Part shown: positions 8,908 through 18,205 of the stretch, piece after piece
Layout of the letters: every line of letters begins with the position of its first letter
Position numbering within the stretch: the stretch's first letter is position 1
Source of the DNA: Arthrobacter nitrophenolicus
Lineage (GTDB): Bacteria; Actinomycetota; Actinomycetes; Actinomycetales; Micrococcaceae
DNA length: 64,000 nt
Assembly: GCF_000332815.1 (NCBI RefSeq)
Contig: NZ_AOFD01000008.1
Span: 41,088 to 105,087, forward strand
Reading direction: 5' to 3'
The notes under the pieces: generated by a model
Database searches by the model: none
What the model saw: the letters and a program-made list of their open reading frames with translations, nothing else
What the model was told of the DNA's origin: nothing
Position numbers and translations under genes: made by a program

Positions 8908-8940
8908 AAAGCCGGTGCCTGGCTGCACCGGCTTTCTTTA
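8908..8940 (+). terminator. Rho-independent terminator after the permease
   Basis: AAAGCCGGTGC (8908-8918) pairs perfectly with GCACCGGCTTT (8925-8935) across a 6-base loop and is followed by CTTTATT. Confidence 0.85.
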
Positions 8941-9046
8941 TTGGCTTTGCCTGTGGATAAGTTTGGTCGCCCAATTGTGACGTGGGCTACCCTTAAGGCA
9001 CTGTCCGGAGCACGCCGTCTTATAACTACTGGGGGAATAGCGGCCC

Positions 9047-9703
9047 ATGGCTTTACACAACGTTGCTACGTCACGTGGTTTCCGGGCTGGAGCCCTCGGC
9101 CTGGCAGTTGCTCTTTCCCTTGGACTCGCCGGATGCAATTCCGGGGAGTCGCCCGGACAGGGCGGGACCACCACTCCTGCGTCGACCAGCCTGGCCACCA
9201 CCAGCGCTTCGCCAACGCCTACCCCGTCACCCACCGCCGTTTACAAGCCCGCCGACGCCTCCGGCCCAGCCCAGAACGTCCCGGTTCCCGTCATGCCCGA
9301 GGTGGCTAAGACTGAGACGAAGGAGGGGGCCGAGGCCTTCACAAAGTACTGGTTTGCGATCCTGAGCTACGCGTACGAGACGGGTGACACTGCTGAACTA
9401 TCGAACCTTTCCAAAGCTGAATGTGTATTTTGTCAGGGCCTCGTCAACGATATTGAAGCTGCATGGGCTGAAGGCAAGTGGATTTCTGGAGGTCAGATAG
9501 AAATTCCGGCTGCGACCGCAAACCCTTCCACTGAGAGCGCTACACAAGTAGTAATCCAAGTGCTGCAGAAAGAATTGGTCATTCATAACCAGGACGGAAG
9601 CCCTTACCAAGAAAAGACGCCGGCAACGAACGCGGGAAGCGTCGCAATGGTCAAATTCGTCGATGCAGAATGGGTAGTCAACGACCTAGGGTTGATCCGC
9701 TAG
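9047..9703 (+). CDS. DUF6318-family lipoprotein
   Basis: The 218-residue protein has a signal peptide ending in the lipobox LGLAGC, so it should be lipid-anchored outside the cell. A Thr/Ser/Pro-rich linker (about 45-80) leads to a conserved domain with AFTKYWFAILSYAYETGDT and a CxxC pair (CVFC), as in DUF6318 proteins of Micrococcaceae. GGGGGAAT precedes the start. The 3' half (about 9400-9700) is visibly richer in A/T than the flanks. It ends 2 bases before the next secreted protein, with which it probably forms an operon. Function unknown. Confidence 0.8.
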   Translation: MALHNVATSRGFRAGALGLAVALSLGLAGCNSGESPGQGGTTTPASTSLATTSASPTPTPSPTAVYKPADASGPAQNVPVPVMPEVAKTETKEGAEAFTKYWFAILSYAYETGDTAELSNLSKAECVFCQGLVNDIEAAWAEGKWISGGQIEIPAATANPSTESATQVVIQVLQKELVIHNQDGSPYQEKTPATNAGSVAMVKFVDAEWVVNDLGLIR

Positions 9704-9705
9704 TC

Positions 9706-10653
9706 ATGAGTTACATAGGCAAGGTCCTCGCAATCCTCGCCTGCTGTCTGCTGGTCTTGACGACATCTTCCTTGGCTGCCTTTGCGGAAGAAGGGGCTAA
9801 ACCGAAGCCACACATTGGTGGGGGATTTGTCGATTCCGGGATTCAATTGGGAGCTGACACGTGGGTGCCCGGCCCCGGTGCCGGTGAATTTGTTCGCGCT
9901 GAACCCGGCGCCGTGAACACCGATCCCAACGAGTACAAATACGAACTTCAGTGCCATCTTGGCGGGGGAGACTTCGATACCCCCTGCCTGGGCCGGCAGT
10001 TGGAGTGCAAGGACGGCCCCGACGGTGAAGACGGGATCCCGGTCATGTGGTTGTCCCGGCCCAGGGGAGTACCGGGTGGCGTCTGGGCGCACCACTCCGG
10101 ACCCACCTGCCTCTACGACGCGGCGCCGGAGGACCTGCTGCCGCGCATAGCCGCTGACATCCAGCGGGAATTCCAGAACCTGCCCATCAACGCGGGAACC
10201 GTAACAGCGCAGCCAAGCCCGCACACGCTCCGCGGTGCTGAGACCAACTTCTACGCCGAGGCAGTTGAGCAGCAGTTCGACATCACCATGTTCGGCCAGG
10301 CCGTCCATGTGGTCGCCACCCCGGTCCAGTACACCTGGAACTACGGCGACGGCACGGTGTTCGGTCCCCAGCCCTCCATGGGAGGCCCGCTGCCGCAGGA
10401 CCGCTGGGGTGAAAAGACCCGAACCAGCCATGCTTATGGACAGACCGGCGACTTCCAGGTTGTCCTGACCACTTCCTTCCAGGGCACCTACTCCGTCAAC
10501 GCCGGCCCGCCGCTGCCCATCCCCGGCCAGGGCCAGTTCAGTGCACCGCCCCAGACCGTCAGCGTCTGGCGTTCGCTGACGCGCAACTACGCCGACGACT
10601 GCAACGCCAACCCGCAGGGCCAGGGCTGTCCCGGCGCGGCTGCATCCCGTTAG
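9706..10653 (+). CDS. Secreted PKD-domain-like protein of unknown function
   Basis: The 315-residue protein starts at ATG 9706, two bases after the lipoprotein stop. It has a signal peptide (VLAILACCLLVLTTSSLAAFA) and a mature region with several Cys residues and a PKD-like stretch (YTWNYGDGTVFGPQP ... SHAYGQTGDFQVVLTTSF). PKD folds usually mediate surface protein contacts. Pairing with the DUF6318 lipoprotein suggests an envelope complex, but neither protein has a known role. No catalytic motif is recognised. Confidence 0.7.
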   Translation: MSYIGKVLAILACCLLVLTTSSLAAFAEEGAKPKPHIGGGFVDSGIQLGADTWVPGPGAGEFVRAEPGAVNTDPNEYKYELQCHLGGGDFDTPCLGRQLECKDGPDGEDGIPVMWLSRPRGVPGGVWAHHSGPTCLYDAAPEDLLPRIAADIQREFQNLPINAGTVTAQPSPHTLRGAETNFYAEAVEQQFDITMFGQAVHVVATPVQYTWNYGDGTVFGPQPSMGGPLPQDRWGEKTRTSHAYGQTGDFQVVLTTSFQGTYSVNAGPPLPIPGQGQFSAPPQTVSVWRSLTRNYADDCNANPQGQGCPGAAASR

Positions 10654-10763
10654 CCCGTTCCGCAGCATCCAACAGGTTGTGATTCCGGTCGCATCAGGAA
10701 TAGTTGCACGCGCGCCCCAGTTGGCATGGGCAGTACGTCTTTAGCCTTCGAAAGGAACTGCGC

Positions 10764-11834
10764 ATGCTGTTTTCCCCTCTCACCCTCGGCGAGCTTGAAC
10801 TCCCCAACCGCCTGGTCATGGCGCCCCTGACCCGGCTCCGCTCCGGTGAGGAAGGCGTCCCCGGTCCGCTCGTCGCCGAACACTACCGCCAGCGCGCCTC
10901 CCTGGGCCTCATCGTCAGCGAAGGCACCTACCCCAGCCCCGCGGGCCGCTCCTACCCGGGCCAGCCGGGTATCTACACCCAGGAACAGATCGCCGGCTGG
11001 AAGAAGGTCACCGACGCCGTGCACGCCGAGGGCGGCCGGATGTTCGCGCAGATCATGCACGGCGGGCGGGTTTCGCACCCGGACATCACCGGGGGCGTCC
11101 CCCTGGTCGCGCCGAGCGCCGTCGCCATCGAGGGTGAAGTCCGGACACCTTCCGGAAAGCAGCCGTACCCCGTCCCGCACGCCCTCACCACCGACGAACT
11201 GCCCCTGCTGATCCAGGAGATCGTCGACGCCTCGGTGAACGCCATCGAGGCCGGTTTCGACGGCGTGGAGCTGCACTCTGCCAACGGCTACCTACTCCAT
11301 GAATTCCTGGCCCCCAACTCGAACGTCCGCAATGACAGCTACGGCGGCTCGCCGGAAAACCGGGCCCGCTTCGTCATCGAGACGGTCAACGCCGTGGTGG
11401 CAGCGCTGGGCGCCAACCGCGTGGGCATCCGGATTTCCCCGGAGCATAACGTGCAGGGCATCGCCGAGACCGACCCGGCCGATGTGCGCGCCACCTACGA
11501 AGTCCTGGTGGACAGCATCGCCCCGCTCAACCTCGCCTACCTGAGCATCCTGCACCACGAACCCACGGGTGAACTCGTGCAGGACCTCCGCGCCCGCTTC
11601 GGCGGCACCTTCCTGGTCAACACGGGCTTCGGCGTGGTCACCACCCGGGAAGAGGCAGTGAACCTCGTTGCCGACGGCCACGCGGACGCTGTAGTAGTGG
11701 GCCGGCCGGCCATTGCCAACCCTGACCTGGCCCGGCGCTGGAAGGAAGCACTTCCCCTCAACGAGCCGGATCCGTCCACGTTCTATGCAGAGGGCGCAGA
11801 GGGGTACATCGACTACCCCGCCTACCAGGGCTAG
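10764..11834 (+). CDS. Old-yellow-enzyme-family NAD(P)H:flavin oxidoreductase
   Basis: The 356-residue FMN TIM barrel resembles NemA/XenB ene-reductases. Motifs are MAPLTRLRS near the N-terminus, FAQIMHGGRVSHP, GFDGVELHSANGYLLHEFL (His-Asn substrate pair), NDSYGGSPENRARF and VVVGRPAIANPDL at the C-terminus. It should reduce activated C=C bonds or nitro compounds with NAD(P)H. The ATG at 10764 has a good AAAGGA site upstream; an upstream in-frame start at 10704 lacks one. Monocistronic, followed by a strong hairpin. The physiological substrate is unknown. Confidence 0.9.
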   Translation: MLFSPLTLGELELPNRLVMAPLTRLRSGEEGVPGPLVAEHYRQRASLGLIVSEGTYPSPAGRSYPGQPGIYTQEQIAGWKKVTDAVHAEGGRMFAQIMHGGRVSHPDITGGVPLVAPSAVAIEGEVRTPSGKQPYPVPHALTTDELPLLIQEIVDASVNAIEAGFDGVELHSANGYLLHEFLAPNSNVRNDSYGGSPENRARFVIETVNAVVAALGANRVGIRISPEHNVQGIAETDPADVRATYEVLVDSIAPLNLAYLSILHHEPTGELVQDLRARFGGTFLVNTGFGVVTTREEAVNLVADGHADAVVVGRPAIANPDLARRWKEALPLNEPDPSTFYAEGAEGYIDYPAYQG

Positions 11835-11851
11835 TCAGCCCGGACACATGG

Positions 11852-11884
11852 CGACGGCGGCACCTGAAATGGGTGCCGCCGTCG
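11852..11884 (+). terminator. Hairpin terminator after the ene-reductase gene
   Basis: CGACGGCGGCACC (11852-11864) pairs perfectly with GGTGCCGCCGTCG (11872-11884). No T-run follows, so its strength as an intrinsic terminator is uncertain. Between here and 12064 nothing else is recognisable. Confidence 0.6.
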
Positions 11885-12063
11885 TTGCTGCGCGGTGTGC
11901 TGTCCCGGCAGCGGAGCCGGAAGCCATCCGACGACTTCCGACTGAGGTTTTTGATGTGGCCCGCCGGACCCCTCTGGAAGCCGGCGGTGATCAGATGCTA
12001 CTCCATCGAATTTACTTTTACCAGACCCCTACCACCGGCAGTTGCCGCACCGGCTGAACAGGC

Positions 12064-12359
12064 CTACAAAACGGCTTCCCGGCCGGTTCCTTCCTTCATC
12101 ACCAGCTTGCCGTCCTCGATCGATACGAGCACGCTTTTCGGCTTGCCGGTCACCTTCGTGATCGCCTTGAGCCCGCGGTTGGTCACCTCCACGCCCACCT
12201 GGGCGCCTTCGCCGGCAGCTCCACGGAGACCTCGGACGCTATGCCAAGGATCGGATTGGTGGACACGCCAAGGTCACGCCGCGCCTGTTTGCCGTTCACC
12301 GTCACGGTGATATTGGCTTCCTCGAACCCCTCCTGAAACACAATCAGCAGTTCCCGCAT
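12064..12359 (-). pseudogene. Small conserved hypothetical protein, apparent frameshift near 12216
   Basis: From ATG 12359 the frame reads MRELLIVFQEGFEEANITVTV ... ASEVSVEL and then runs into a stop. One restored base (CTGGCC instead of CTGCC) lets it continue AGEGAQVGVEVTNRGLKAIT ... MKEGTGREAVL to a stop at 12064, giving 98 residues. The continuation is protein-like and lies on the strand opposite Tex. No family is recognised. Neither piece is long enough to stand out as an ORF, so it could easily be missed. Confidence 0.55.
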
Positions 12360-12519
12360 GGCGGCCTCTTCCTCGAGCTTTGTCCCAGTGACGGCACCTC
12401 CACTACAGCACTTTGCGGGCCTGATCGGAATACCCGCGCCGGGCCCGAACCACCCCAGCTCCGGGGCGCTGCGCCGTCGAGCAGTGGAGGTGCGCAGGCG
12501 GGTAAGGCAAGATGTTCTG

Positions 12520-14976
12520 GTGACTCAACTGCCGCAAGCACCCTCTTCCGTTCCCTCTGCAACGCCCACGGGCGACGATGCCATTTACGCCCAAATCGCC
12601 ACCGAGCTGGGCGTCAAGGCATGGCAGGTCAAGGCCGCGGTGGAACTGCTCGACGGCGGATCCACCGTCCCGTTCATCGCCCGGTACCGCAAGGAGGCCA
12701 CCGGCACCCTGGACGACACCCAGCTCCGCGACCTTGAGGAGCGCCTGCGCTACCTCCGCGAGCTCGCCGACCGCCGTCGCGCCGTCCTGGAAGCAGTGGA
12801 GGCGCAGGGCCAGCTGACCCCGGAACTGAAGACAGCGATCCTCGCCGCGGACACCAAGTCCCGGCTGGAGGACATCTACCTGCCGTTCAAGTCCAAGCGG
12901 CGCACCAAGGCACAGATCGCCCGGGAAGCAGGCCTGGAACCGCTGGCCGAGGCCCTCGTCAGGCGGCCCGACCTCCAGCCCGAGCAGGAGGCGGCGAAAT
13001 ACCTCAACACCGAGCACGCGATCGGCGACGCCACCGCCGCGCTCGCGGGTGCCCGCGCCATCCTGGTGGAGCGCGCGGCGCAGGATCCCGACCTGGCCGC
13101 AACCCTGCGCGAGCGGCTCTGGACGCAGGGCCGCATGGTGTCCCGCGTGAAGAAGGGCAAGGAAGCGGAGGGCCAGAAGTTCGCGGACTATTTCGACTTC
13201 GCGCAGGCCCCCGCCGGGATGCCGTCGCACCGAGTCCTTGCGCTGCTGCGCGGCGAGAAGGACGGCATCCTCGAGCTCGACCTCGCCGAGGCGGATCCCG
13301 CGGACGACGACGCCCTCGCCGCCGCCCGTTCCCGGTACGAGTCTGCGGTGGCCAGGTGCCTCGGGGTCGCCGACCGCGGCCGGCCCGCCGACGCGTGGCT
13401 GATGCAGACCGCCCAGGTGGCGTGGCGGTCCCGGGTGCTGGCCCGTCTCACAGCGGACCTCCGCGGCAGGATGTTCGCCGAAGCGGAGGACGAAGCTGTC
13501 CGCGTTTTCGCCGCCAACCTGCGCGACGTGCTCCTGGCAGCCCCCGCCGGCAACCGTGCCACGCTCGGCCTGGACCCGGGCCTGCGCACAGGCGTGAAAG
13601 TGGCAGTGGTGGATGGCACCGGCAAAGTGGTGGCCACCGACACCGTGTACCCGCATGCCCCCGCGAAAAAGTGGGACGAAGCCCTGGCCACCCTGGTGAA
13701 GCTGGCGCGCCAGCACGCCGTCGAACTCGTGGCCATCGGCAACGGCACCGCATCCCGGGAAACGGACAAGCTCGCCGCCGAGCTGATCAAGCTCCTGCCG
13801 GACGTGGACCGGAAGCCGCAGAAGCTGGTGGTGTCCGAAGCCGGCGCATCCGTGTACTCGGCATCCGCGCTCGCAGCCGCCGAGCTGCCGGGCATGGACG
13901 TTTCGCTGCGCGGCGCGGTGTCCATCGCGCGCCGGCTCCAGGATCCGCTCGCGGAACTGGTGAAGATCGACCCCAAATCCATCGGTGTGGGGCAGTACCA
14001 GCATGACGTGACGGCGTCGAAGTTGGACCGCAGCCTGGACGCCGTGGTGGAGGACTGCGTGAACGCCGTGGGGGTGGACGTCAACACCGCTTCGCCCGCA
14101 CTCCTCAGCCGGGTGGCCGGCGTCGGGCCCCTGCTGAGCGAAAACATCGTGGCGTACCGGAACGAGCATGGCCCGTTCGCCCGGCGCACCGACCTGAAGA
14201 AGGTCCCCCGGCTGGGCGCCAAGGCCTTTGAGCAGTGCGCGGGCTTCCTGCGGATCACCGGGGGAGCGGAGCCGCTGGACGCGTCCAGCGTCCACCCGGA
14301 GTCCTACGCGGTGGCGCGGAAGATTCTGGTGGCCGCCGGATCTGCGTCCGCTTCCTCGCTGGATGCCAGGGACTTTGTGGATGACACTTTCGGCCTGCCC
14401 ACCGTCACGGACATCCTGGCCGAACTGGACAAGCCCGGCCGGGACCCGCGCCCTGCCTTTGCGGCCGCCACCTTCTCCGAGGGCATCGAGAAAATTTCCG
14501 ACCTGAAGCCGGGGATGGTGCTGGAGGGCACCGTGACCAACGTGGCGGCGTTCGGGGCCTTCGTGGATATTGGCGTCCACCAGGACGGCCTGGTCCACGT
14601 GTCCGCCCTTGCCAACCGGTTCGTGTCTGATCCCCGCGAGGTAGTGAAGTCCGGCCAGGTGGTCCGGGTGAAGGTTCTGGAGGCGGATCCGGAGCGGAAG
14701 CGGATCTCCCTGACGTTGAGGCTCGACGACGAACCCGCCGCAGGCGGGAAGGGCACCCGGGGTGCCGGTGCGGGAACGCCCGCTGCGGAGAGGTCAGGCG
14801 GACGGCCGCAGCCTGCCGAGCGCGGGGCGCGGCAGGACGCCGGGCGCAGGCGGCAGGACCACCAAAAGACCGGTGGCCGGAACACCTCCGGCGGCGGCCG
14901 TGGATCGTCGCCCAAGCCGGAACCGGCGAACACGGCCATGGCAGAAGCGCTCCGCAGGGCGGGACTGGGGAAATAG
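12520..14976 (+). CDS. tex: Tex-family RNA-binding transcription accessory protein
   Basis: The 818-residue protein has the full Tex order: N-terminal helical region (VPFIARYRKEATGTLDD), a YqgF/RNase-H-like domain beginning TLGLDPGLRTGVKVAVVD, helix-hairpin-helix motifs (NTASPALLSRVAGVGPLLSENI, FARRTDLKKVPRLGAKAF) and an S1 domain (GMVLEGTVTNVAAFGAFVDIG). It ends in a Gly/Arg/Gln-rich basic tail of about 85 residues likely to bind RNA. GTG 12520 was preferred; the open frame extends to 12358 without homology. Tex binds nucleic acid and affects transcription and stress gene expression. Confidence 0.93.
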   Translation: MTQLPQAPSSVPSATPTGDDAIYAQIATELGVKAWQVKAAVELLDGGSTVPFIARYRKEATGTLDDTQLRDLEERLRYLRELADRRRAVLEAVEAQGQLTPELKTAILAADTKSRLEDIYLPFKSKRRTKAQIAREAGLEPLAEALVRRPDLQPEQEAAKYLNTEHAIGDATAALAGARAILVERAAQDPDLAATLRERLWTQGRMVSRVKKGKEAEGQKFADYFDFAQAPAGMPSHRVLALLRGEKDGILELDLAEADPADDDALAAARSRYESAVARCLGVADRGRPADAWLMQTAQVAWRSRVLARLTADLRGRMFAEAEDEAVRVFAANLRDVLLAAPAGNRATLGLDPGLRTGVKVAVVDGTGKVVATDTVYPHAPAKKWDEALATLVKLARQHAVELVAIGNGTASRETDKLAAELIKLLPDVDRKPQKLVVSEAGASVYSASALAAAELPGMDVSLRGAVSIARRLQDPLAELVKIDPKSIGVGQYQHDVTASKLDRSLDAVVEDCVNAVGVDVNTASPALLSRVAGVGPLLSENIVAYRNEHGPFARRTDLKKVPRLGAKAFEQCAGFLRITGGAEPLDASSVHPESYAVARKILVAAGSASASSLDARDFVDDTFGLPTVTDILAELDKPGRDPRPAFAAATFSEGIEKISDLKPGMVLEGTVTNVAAFGAFVDIGVHQDGLVHVSALANRFVSDPREVVKSGQVVRVKVLEADPERKRISLTLRLDDEPAAGGKGTRGAGAGTPAAERSGGRPQPAERGARQDAGRRRQDHQKTGGRNTSGGGRGSSPKPEPANTAMAEALRRAGLGK

Positions 14977-14987
14977 TCCGGTAGGGC

Positions 14988-15785
14988 CTAGGCCAAGGAC
15001 AGGGTGAAGGCCAGGACGAACCCGGCTGCCGTGCTGAGGGCCACCGCCGGGCCGCCGTGTTCGTAGGCCTCCGGCATGAGGGTATCTGCCAGGGATGCGA
15101 TGACGGCGCCGGCGGCGAACGCCAGCGGTATCGAGATGGCCTGAGGATCCGTCCCGGACAGCGGCCCTGCGCCGACAACAACGGCGATGACCAGCAGGGC
15201 CGCGCACCCCAACCAGAGAGCCAGGATGCTGCCCGTTGAGCGTCCTTGGCTCCGCATGGAGGCTGAACCAACCAGGGCTTCGGGGAAGTTGGAGACAAAG
15301 ATAGCGGCGAGCAGGGCCAGCCCGCCGGTGCCTTCACCAAGCGCGATCCCCAGGGCGACGTTCTCCGGCACCCCATCCAGGGTGACCGCGGCCAGCAATG
15401 CCAGCCCTGCCGCTCCTCGTGTTGAGGCAGAAGTGGCACGTTTATCGGACGCGGCAGCATCCGTATCGAGCTTGGCGCTGCCTTGGAACTCGTCCGCAGG
15501 TGTCGCCTGCTCCGGCTTTCCGGGCTGCGCCCAGCGGTCCAGAAGTGCGCTGAGGACCGTGAACACCACCGCGCCACCTATAAGACCGATGGCCGCGCGG
15601 ATGATCCCGCCATGTTCATAGGCATCTTCGAACAGTTCGAAGGCCAGTGCAGTGATCAGCGCCCCGGCGGCGAACGCGAGCAGCATAGCCAGGAGCCGCT
15701 TGGGCAGCTCAAACCGGACACCGATAAAGGCACCCAGAACCAGTGCACTGGATGCTATGACGCCGAACCACAGCGACATCAACAT
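14988..15785 (-). CDS. ZIP-family divalent metal transporter
   Basis: The roughly 265-residue membrane protein (ATG 15785, alternative 15779) has about eight hydrophobic segments. A variable hydrophilic loop (about residues 100-135) precedes the conserved ZIP helix LLAAVTLDGVPENVALGIAL, which carries the metal-binding residues; a second motif is IFVSNFPEALVGS. ZIP proteins import Zn2+ or other divalent ions. TATACT stands six bases before the ATG with no ribosome binding site, suggesting a leaderless mRNA. It is convergent with tex, 11 bases apart. Confidence 0.85.
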   Translation of the reverse strand: MLMSLWFGVIASSALVLGAFIGVRFELPKRLLAMLLAFAAGALITALAFELFEDAYEHGGIIRAAIGLIGGAVVFTVLSALLDRWAQPGKPEQATPADEFQGSAKLDTDAAASDKRATSASTRGAAGLALLAAVTLDGVPENVALGIALGEGTGGLALLAAIFVSNFPEALVGSASMRSQGRSTGSILALWLGCAALLVIAVVVGAGPLSGTDPQAISIPLAFAAGAVIASLADTLMPEAYEHGGPAVALSTAAGFVLAFTLSLA

Positions 15786-15791
15786 GCGGCA

Positions 15792-15797
15792 AGTATA
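15792..15797 (-). promoter_or_regulatory. -10 element for a leaderless ZIP transporter mRNA
   Basis: On the minus strand TATACT is followed by six bases and then the ATG at 15785, so the predicted transcription start falls at the start codon. No Shine-Dalgarno sequence is present. The -35 is not obvious. Confidence 0.45.
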
Positions 15798-15885
15798 GGA
15801 GGGCCTTGTTGACGTGGGAATACGTTGTGCTTGGGGCGCGCGCGGCGGACTTTCGGCAGCGCAGGCTTTTCTGCAATGGTGGATC

Positions 15886-16205
15886 ATGACCTATTTCCTG
15901 GAGTACACCATCCCCGCCGCGTCCGATGATGCCGAGTTTGAGTTTCCCCATGATGAGATCAACTCGGGTACCACCGTTCCGCTGACCCAGACCGGTGCCG
16001 AGGTGGTACACACCACCGAGCTCCCCGCCCGCACCGGCATCATCGGTGCCACTGTGCCGGAGGCCAAGCTGGAAGCGGAACAGCTGATCTCGCACAGCCG
16101 GGCCGCCGAGGCATCCTTGTACTTCGATCCCTCCAACTCACTGCAGCCGGGCGTTGGCACGCTGGTGGCGACCTTCAGTGAGGGGCAGGCTGGCGCGATG
16201 CCTGA
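15886..16205 (+). pseudogene. Hypothetical protein of about 106 residues, apparent frameshift near 16184
   Basis: The protein starts MTYFLEYTIPAASDDAEFEF and contains LPARTGIIGATVPEAKLEAE. As sequenced, the frame runs on to 16341 through a terminator-like hairpin and into the tail of the opposite gene. Restoring one G in the run at 16182-16185 gives the ending ATFSEGAGWRDA with a stop at 16203-16205, directly before the hairpin. That is the more sensible gene end. No domain or signal peptide is recognised. Confidence 0.5.
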
Positions 16206-16213
16206 CCTGCCAA

Positions 16214-16237
16214 GGGCCCGAAAATTGCCTCGGGCCC
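16214..16237. terminator. Hairpin between convergent genes
   Basis: GGGCCCGA (16214-16221) pairs with TCGGGCCC (16230-16237) across eight bases, lying between two convergent genes. There is no clear T-run on either side. Confidence 0.5.
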
Positions 16238-16269
16238 GAGGTTACCGCCGGCCCAGGGTACGCATGCCG

Positions 16270-17031
16270 TTACTGCCGCTTCCCCGTAACGACTCGCGGC
16301 CGCCCGAACCGGCTGCGCACCCCCGAAGAATAGAGGACTGACTCCGGCGGGCCGCTCACTCTGATCCCGGCAGCTTCCACGAGGCCGTCGTCCAGATCAT
16401 GTAGTTCCGCCGCGTACAGCGGCCACGGTTCGTGCGAGTTGGGGATGTAGATGGTCCGGCCCCTGAAAGAGCCGTGCATGCCGAAACGCGCCGTGAGATG
16501 GACCGATAAGGGATCGTCCACCGGCACATTGAAGTGCGGAGCCACACTGAACCTGCTGCGCCCGCCCTGCCTGAAGCGGCGGACGGTGTAGCCGTGGGCG
16601 CCGTTGCCCGTGGTCCCTGGCGCACTCCAGTGGTGGTGTATCCGCGACCAGACGTAGGGGATTTCCGCCGCCCGCGCCGCGAGGACCACCGGTAGCCGGT
16701 CTGCGTCCAGGCTTAAGAACACCACGCCACGCGTGCCGTCCGCTTCCCGGGAGTAGAGGCGGACATTGACCTCGTTGAAGGTGCCCAGGTATGGAATCGC
16801 CGGCCCTCGTCCGATGCCCGCTTTCCTCATGCGGAATCCGATGAGCCCCACCCATGACGATCCGTCGAACACGTCCGGCCGGACTCCCGCCGGCATGAAG
16901 AGGGCAGCCTCTGCTTCCGGGATACGCCAGTGGAGAAAGATTGCGTTACTCCAGCGCTGGTCCATAATGGTGGGCAGTGGCAGTTCAGGCGGATTGGGCC
17001 AAAGCGGCCCGGCATCAACGTCCTGATCCAT
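16270..17031 (-). CDS. DUF2071 (YqjF-like) protein
   Basis: The 253-residue protein matches the DUF2071/YqjF family: MDQRWSNAIFLHWRIP at the start, LMPAGVRPDVFDG-like region, WVGLIGFRM, FNEVNVRLYSREADGTRGVVFLSLDADR, and YAAELHDLDDGLVEAAG near the end. Family members have an acetoacetate-decarboxylase-like fold and no settled function. GAAGGGA precedes ATG 17031. It is a single gene convergent with the hypothetical protein upstream. Confidence 0.85.
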   Translation of the reverse strand: MDQDVDAGPLWPNPPELPLPTIMDQRWSNAIFLHWRIPEAEAALFMPAGVRPDVFDGSSWVGLIGFRMRKAGIGRGPAIPYLGTFNEVNVRLYSREADGTRGVVFLSLDADRLPVVLAARAAEIPYVWSRIHHHWSAPGTTGNGAHGYTVRRFRQGGRSRFSVAPHFNVPVDDPLSVHLTARFGMHGSFRGRTIYIPNSHEPWPLYAAELHDLDDGLVEAAGIRVSGPPESVLYSSGVRSRFGRPRVVTGKRQ

Positions 17032-17352
17032 AGCAAGATCCCTTCACCTGGCCCATCTTCATGGCAGAGGCGGGGTACCCACCCTACCTAACGTGCGCAT
17101 GGGACGAGTCCCCCAATGTACCGCACGGGTCAAACGGCCTTGCCCCCGCCCTCCTAGCTTCCGGAACTGGCATTTCCCTCCAGTAGGACGCGACTAAAAA
17201 GGTGAGTACTCATTACTGGTGATTAGCCGCGGGGGCAACCATATGCTCAACCTACCCCGGGCCAAGGAACCGACCAAGGCCCAATAAGCACTGACTCAGC
17301 AGCGCTTCCCCATTGGCCAAAGTTCTCCACACGCCATGAAGAGGTGAGGCAT
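17032..17352. other. Intergenic region between divergent DUF2071 and polysaccharide genes
   Basis: About 320 bases without a credible gene. It should hold the promoter of the polysaccharide operon. The only distinct element is the perfect palindrome TGAGTACTCA at 17203-17212, which could be a regulator site. No clear -35/-10 pair is seen. Confidence 0.4.
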
Positions 17353-18204
17353 ATGTCTATCTCCACCCAGCCGCCCATTTCGCTCTCCAAGGTCACCGCA
17401 GCGCCGGTGCGGGCATCGATCAGCGTGGTCATCCCGACCTTGAACGAGGCCCAGAACATTCCCTGGGTCCTTCGGCGTATGCCTCTGTATGTCGATGAGG
17501 TGGTAATCGTTGACGGCCGGTCCACTGACAACACCGTCGGAGTGGCGCGGGCGGTGCGCCAGGACATCAAGGTGGTGGATGAGAAGCGCAAGGGCAAAGG
17601 CGTGGCGCTCAGGTCCGGATTCGCTGCCGCGACCGGTGACATCATCGTCATGCTGGACGCCGACGGAAGCATGGATCCGCAGGAAATCGGCTGGTTCGTT
17701 TCTCCGCTGCAGCATGACTATGACTTCGTCAAGGGTTCCCGCTATGTCACCGGCGGCGGGTCGGAGGACCTGACATGGCTGCGGCGCACCGGAAACCGGG
17801 CGCTCACCGGGCTGGCCAACGCGGTTCTGCACAGCAACTACTCCGACCTTTGCTACGGCTACATCGCCTTCCGCCGGGAGTGCCTGGATGTCCTGCAGCT
17901 GGAATCCGACGGGTTTGAAATCGAGACGGAGCTGATCGTTCGGGCTGCGAAAGCCGGCCTCCGGATTGCCGAGGTCCCCAGCTTCGAACTGGACCGCATC
18001 TCCGGAGTGTCCAACCTCCAGACTTTCCGGGACGGCTGGCGTGTCCTGGGGACGATGGCGCATGAGTGCCTCCTGTGGGATTCACCCACCGCCGGCGCAC
18101 GGCCCGAGGCCCTGCGCCGCGTGAAGTACGCCTACGCCAGCGTGAGCTTCCCGCGGACCCCCACCGATCCGCAGAGCGTTCTGCCTGTTGCAAGCGTGGC
18201 CTGA
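17353..18204 (+). CDS. Family 2 glycosyltransferase (first gene of polysaccharide operon)
   Basis: The 283-residue protein has a GT-A fold: SVVIPTLNEAQNIPWVL, EVVIVDGRSTDNT, KGKGVALRSGFAAATGDIIVMLDADGSMDPQE (nucleotide/metal DxD region) and YGYIAFRRECLD. It resembles polyprenyl-phosphate hexose synthases and other soluble GT2 enzymes, without C-terminal membrane helices. ATG 17353 is preceded by AGAGGTGAGG. Only one base separates it from the next glycosyltransferase, so co-translation is likely. Confidence 0.88.
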   Translation: MSISTQPPISLSKVTAAPVRASISVVIPTLNEAQNIPWVLRRMPLYVDEVVIVDGRSTDNTVGVARAVRQDIKVVDEKRKGKGVALRSGFAAATGDIIVMLDADGSMDPQEIGWFVSPLQHDYDFVKGSRYVTGGGSEDLTWLRRTGNRALTGLANAVLHSNYSDLCYGYIAFRRECLDVLQLESDGFEIETELIVRAAKAGLRIAEVPSFELDRISGVSNLQTFRDGWRVLGTMAHECLLWDSPTAGARPEALRRVKYAYASVSFPRTPTDPQSVLPVASVA

Positions 18205-18205
18205 C

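Noticed and set aside
12403..14598. 731-codon open frame antisense to tex
   Set aside because: It is compositionally a shadow of tex, without motifs or a ribosome binding site. Long antisense frames are expected at this G+C.
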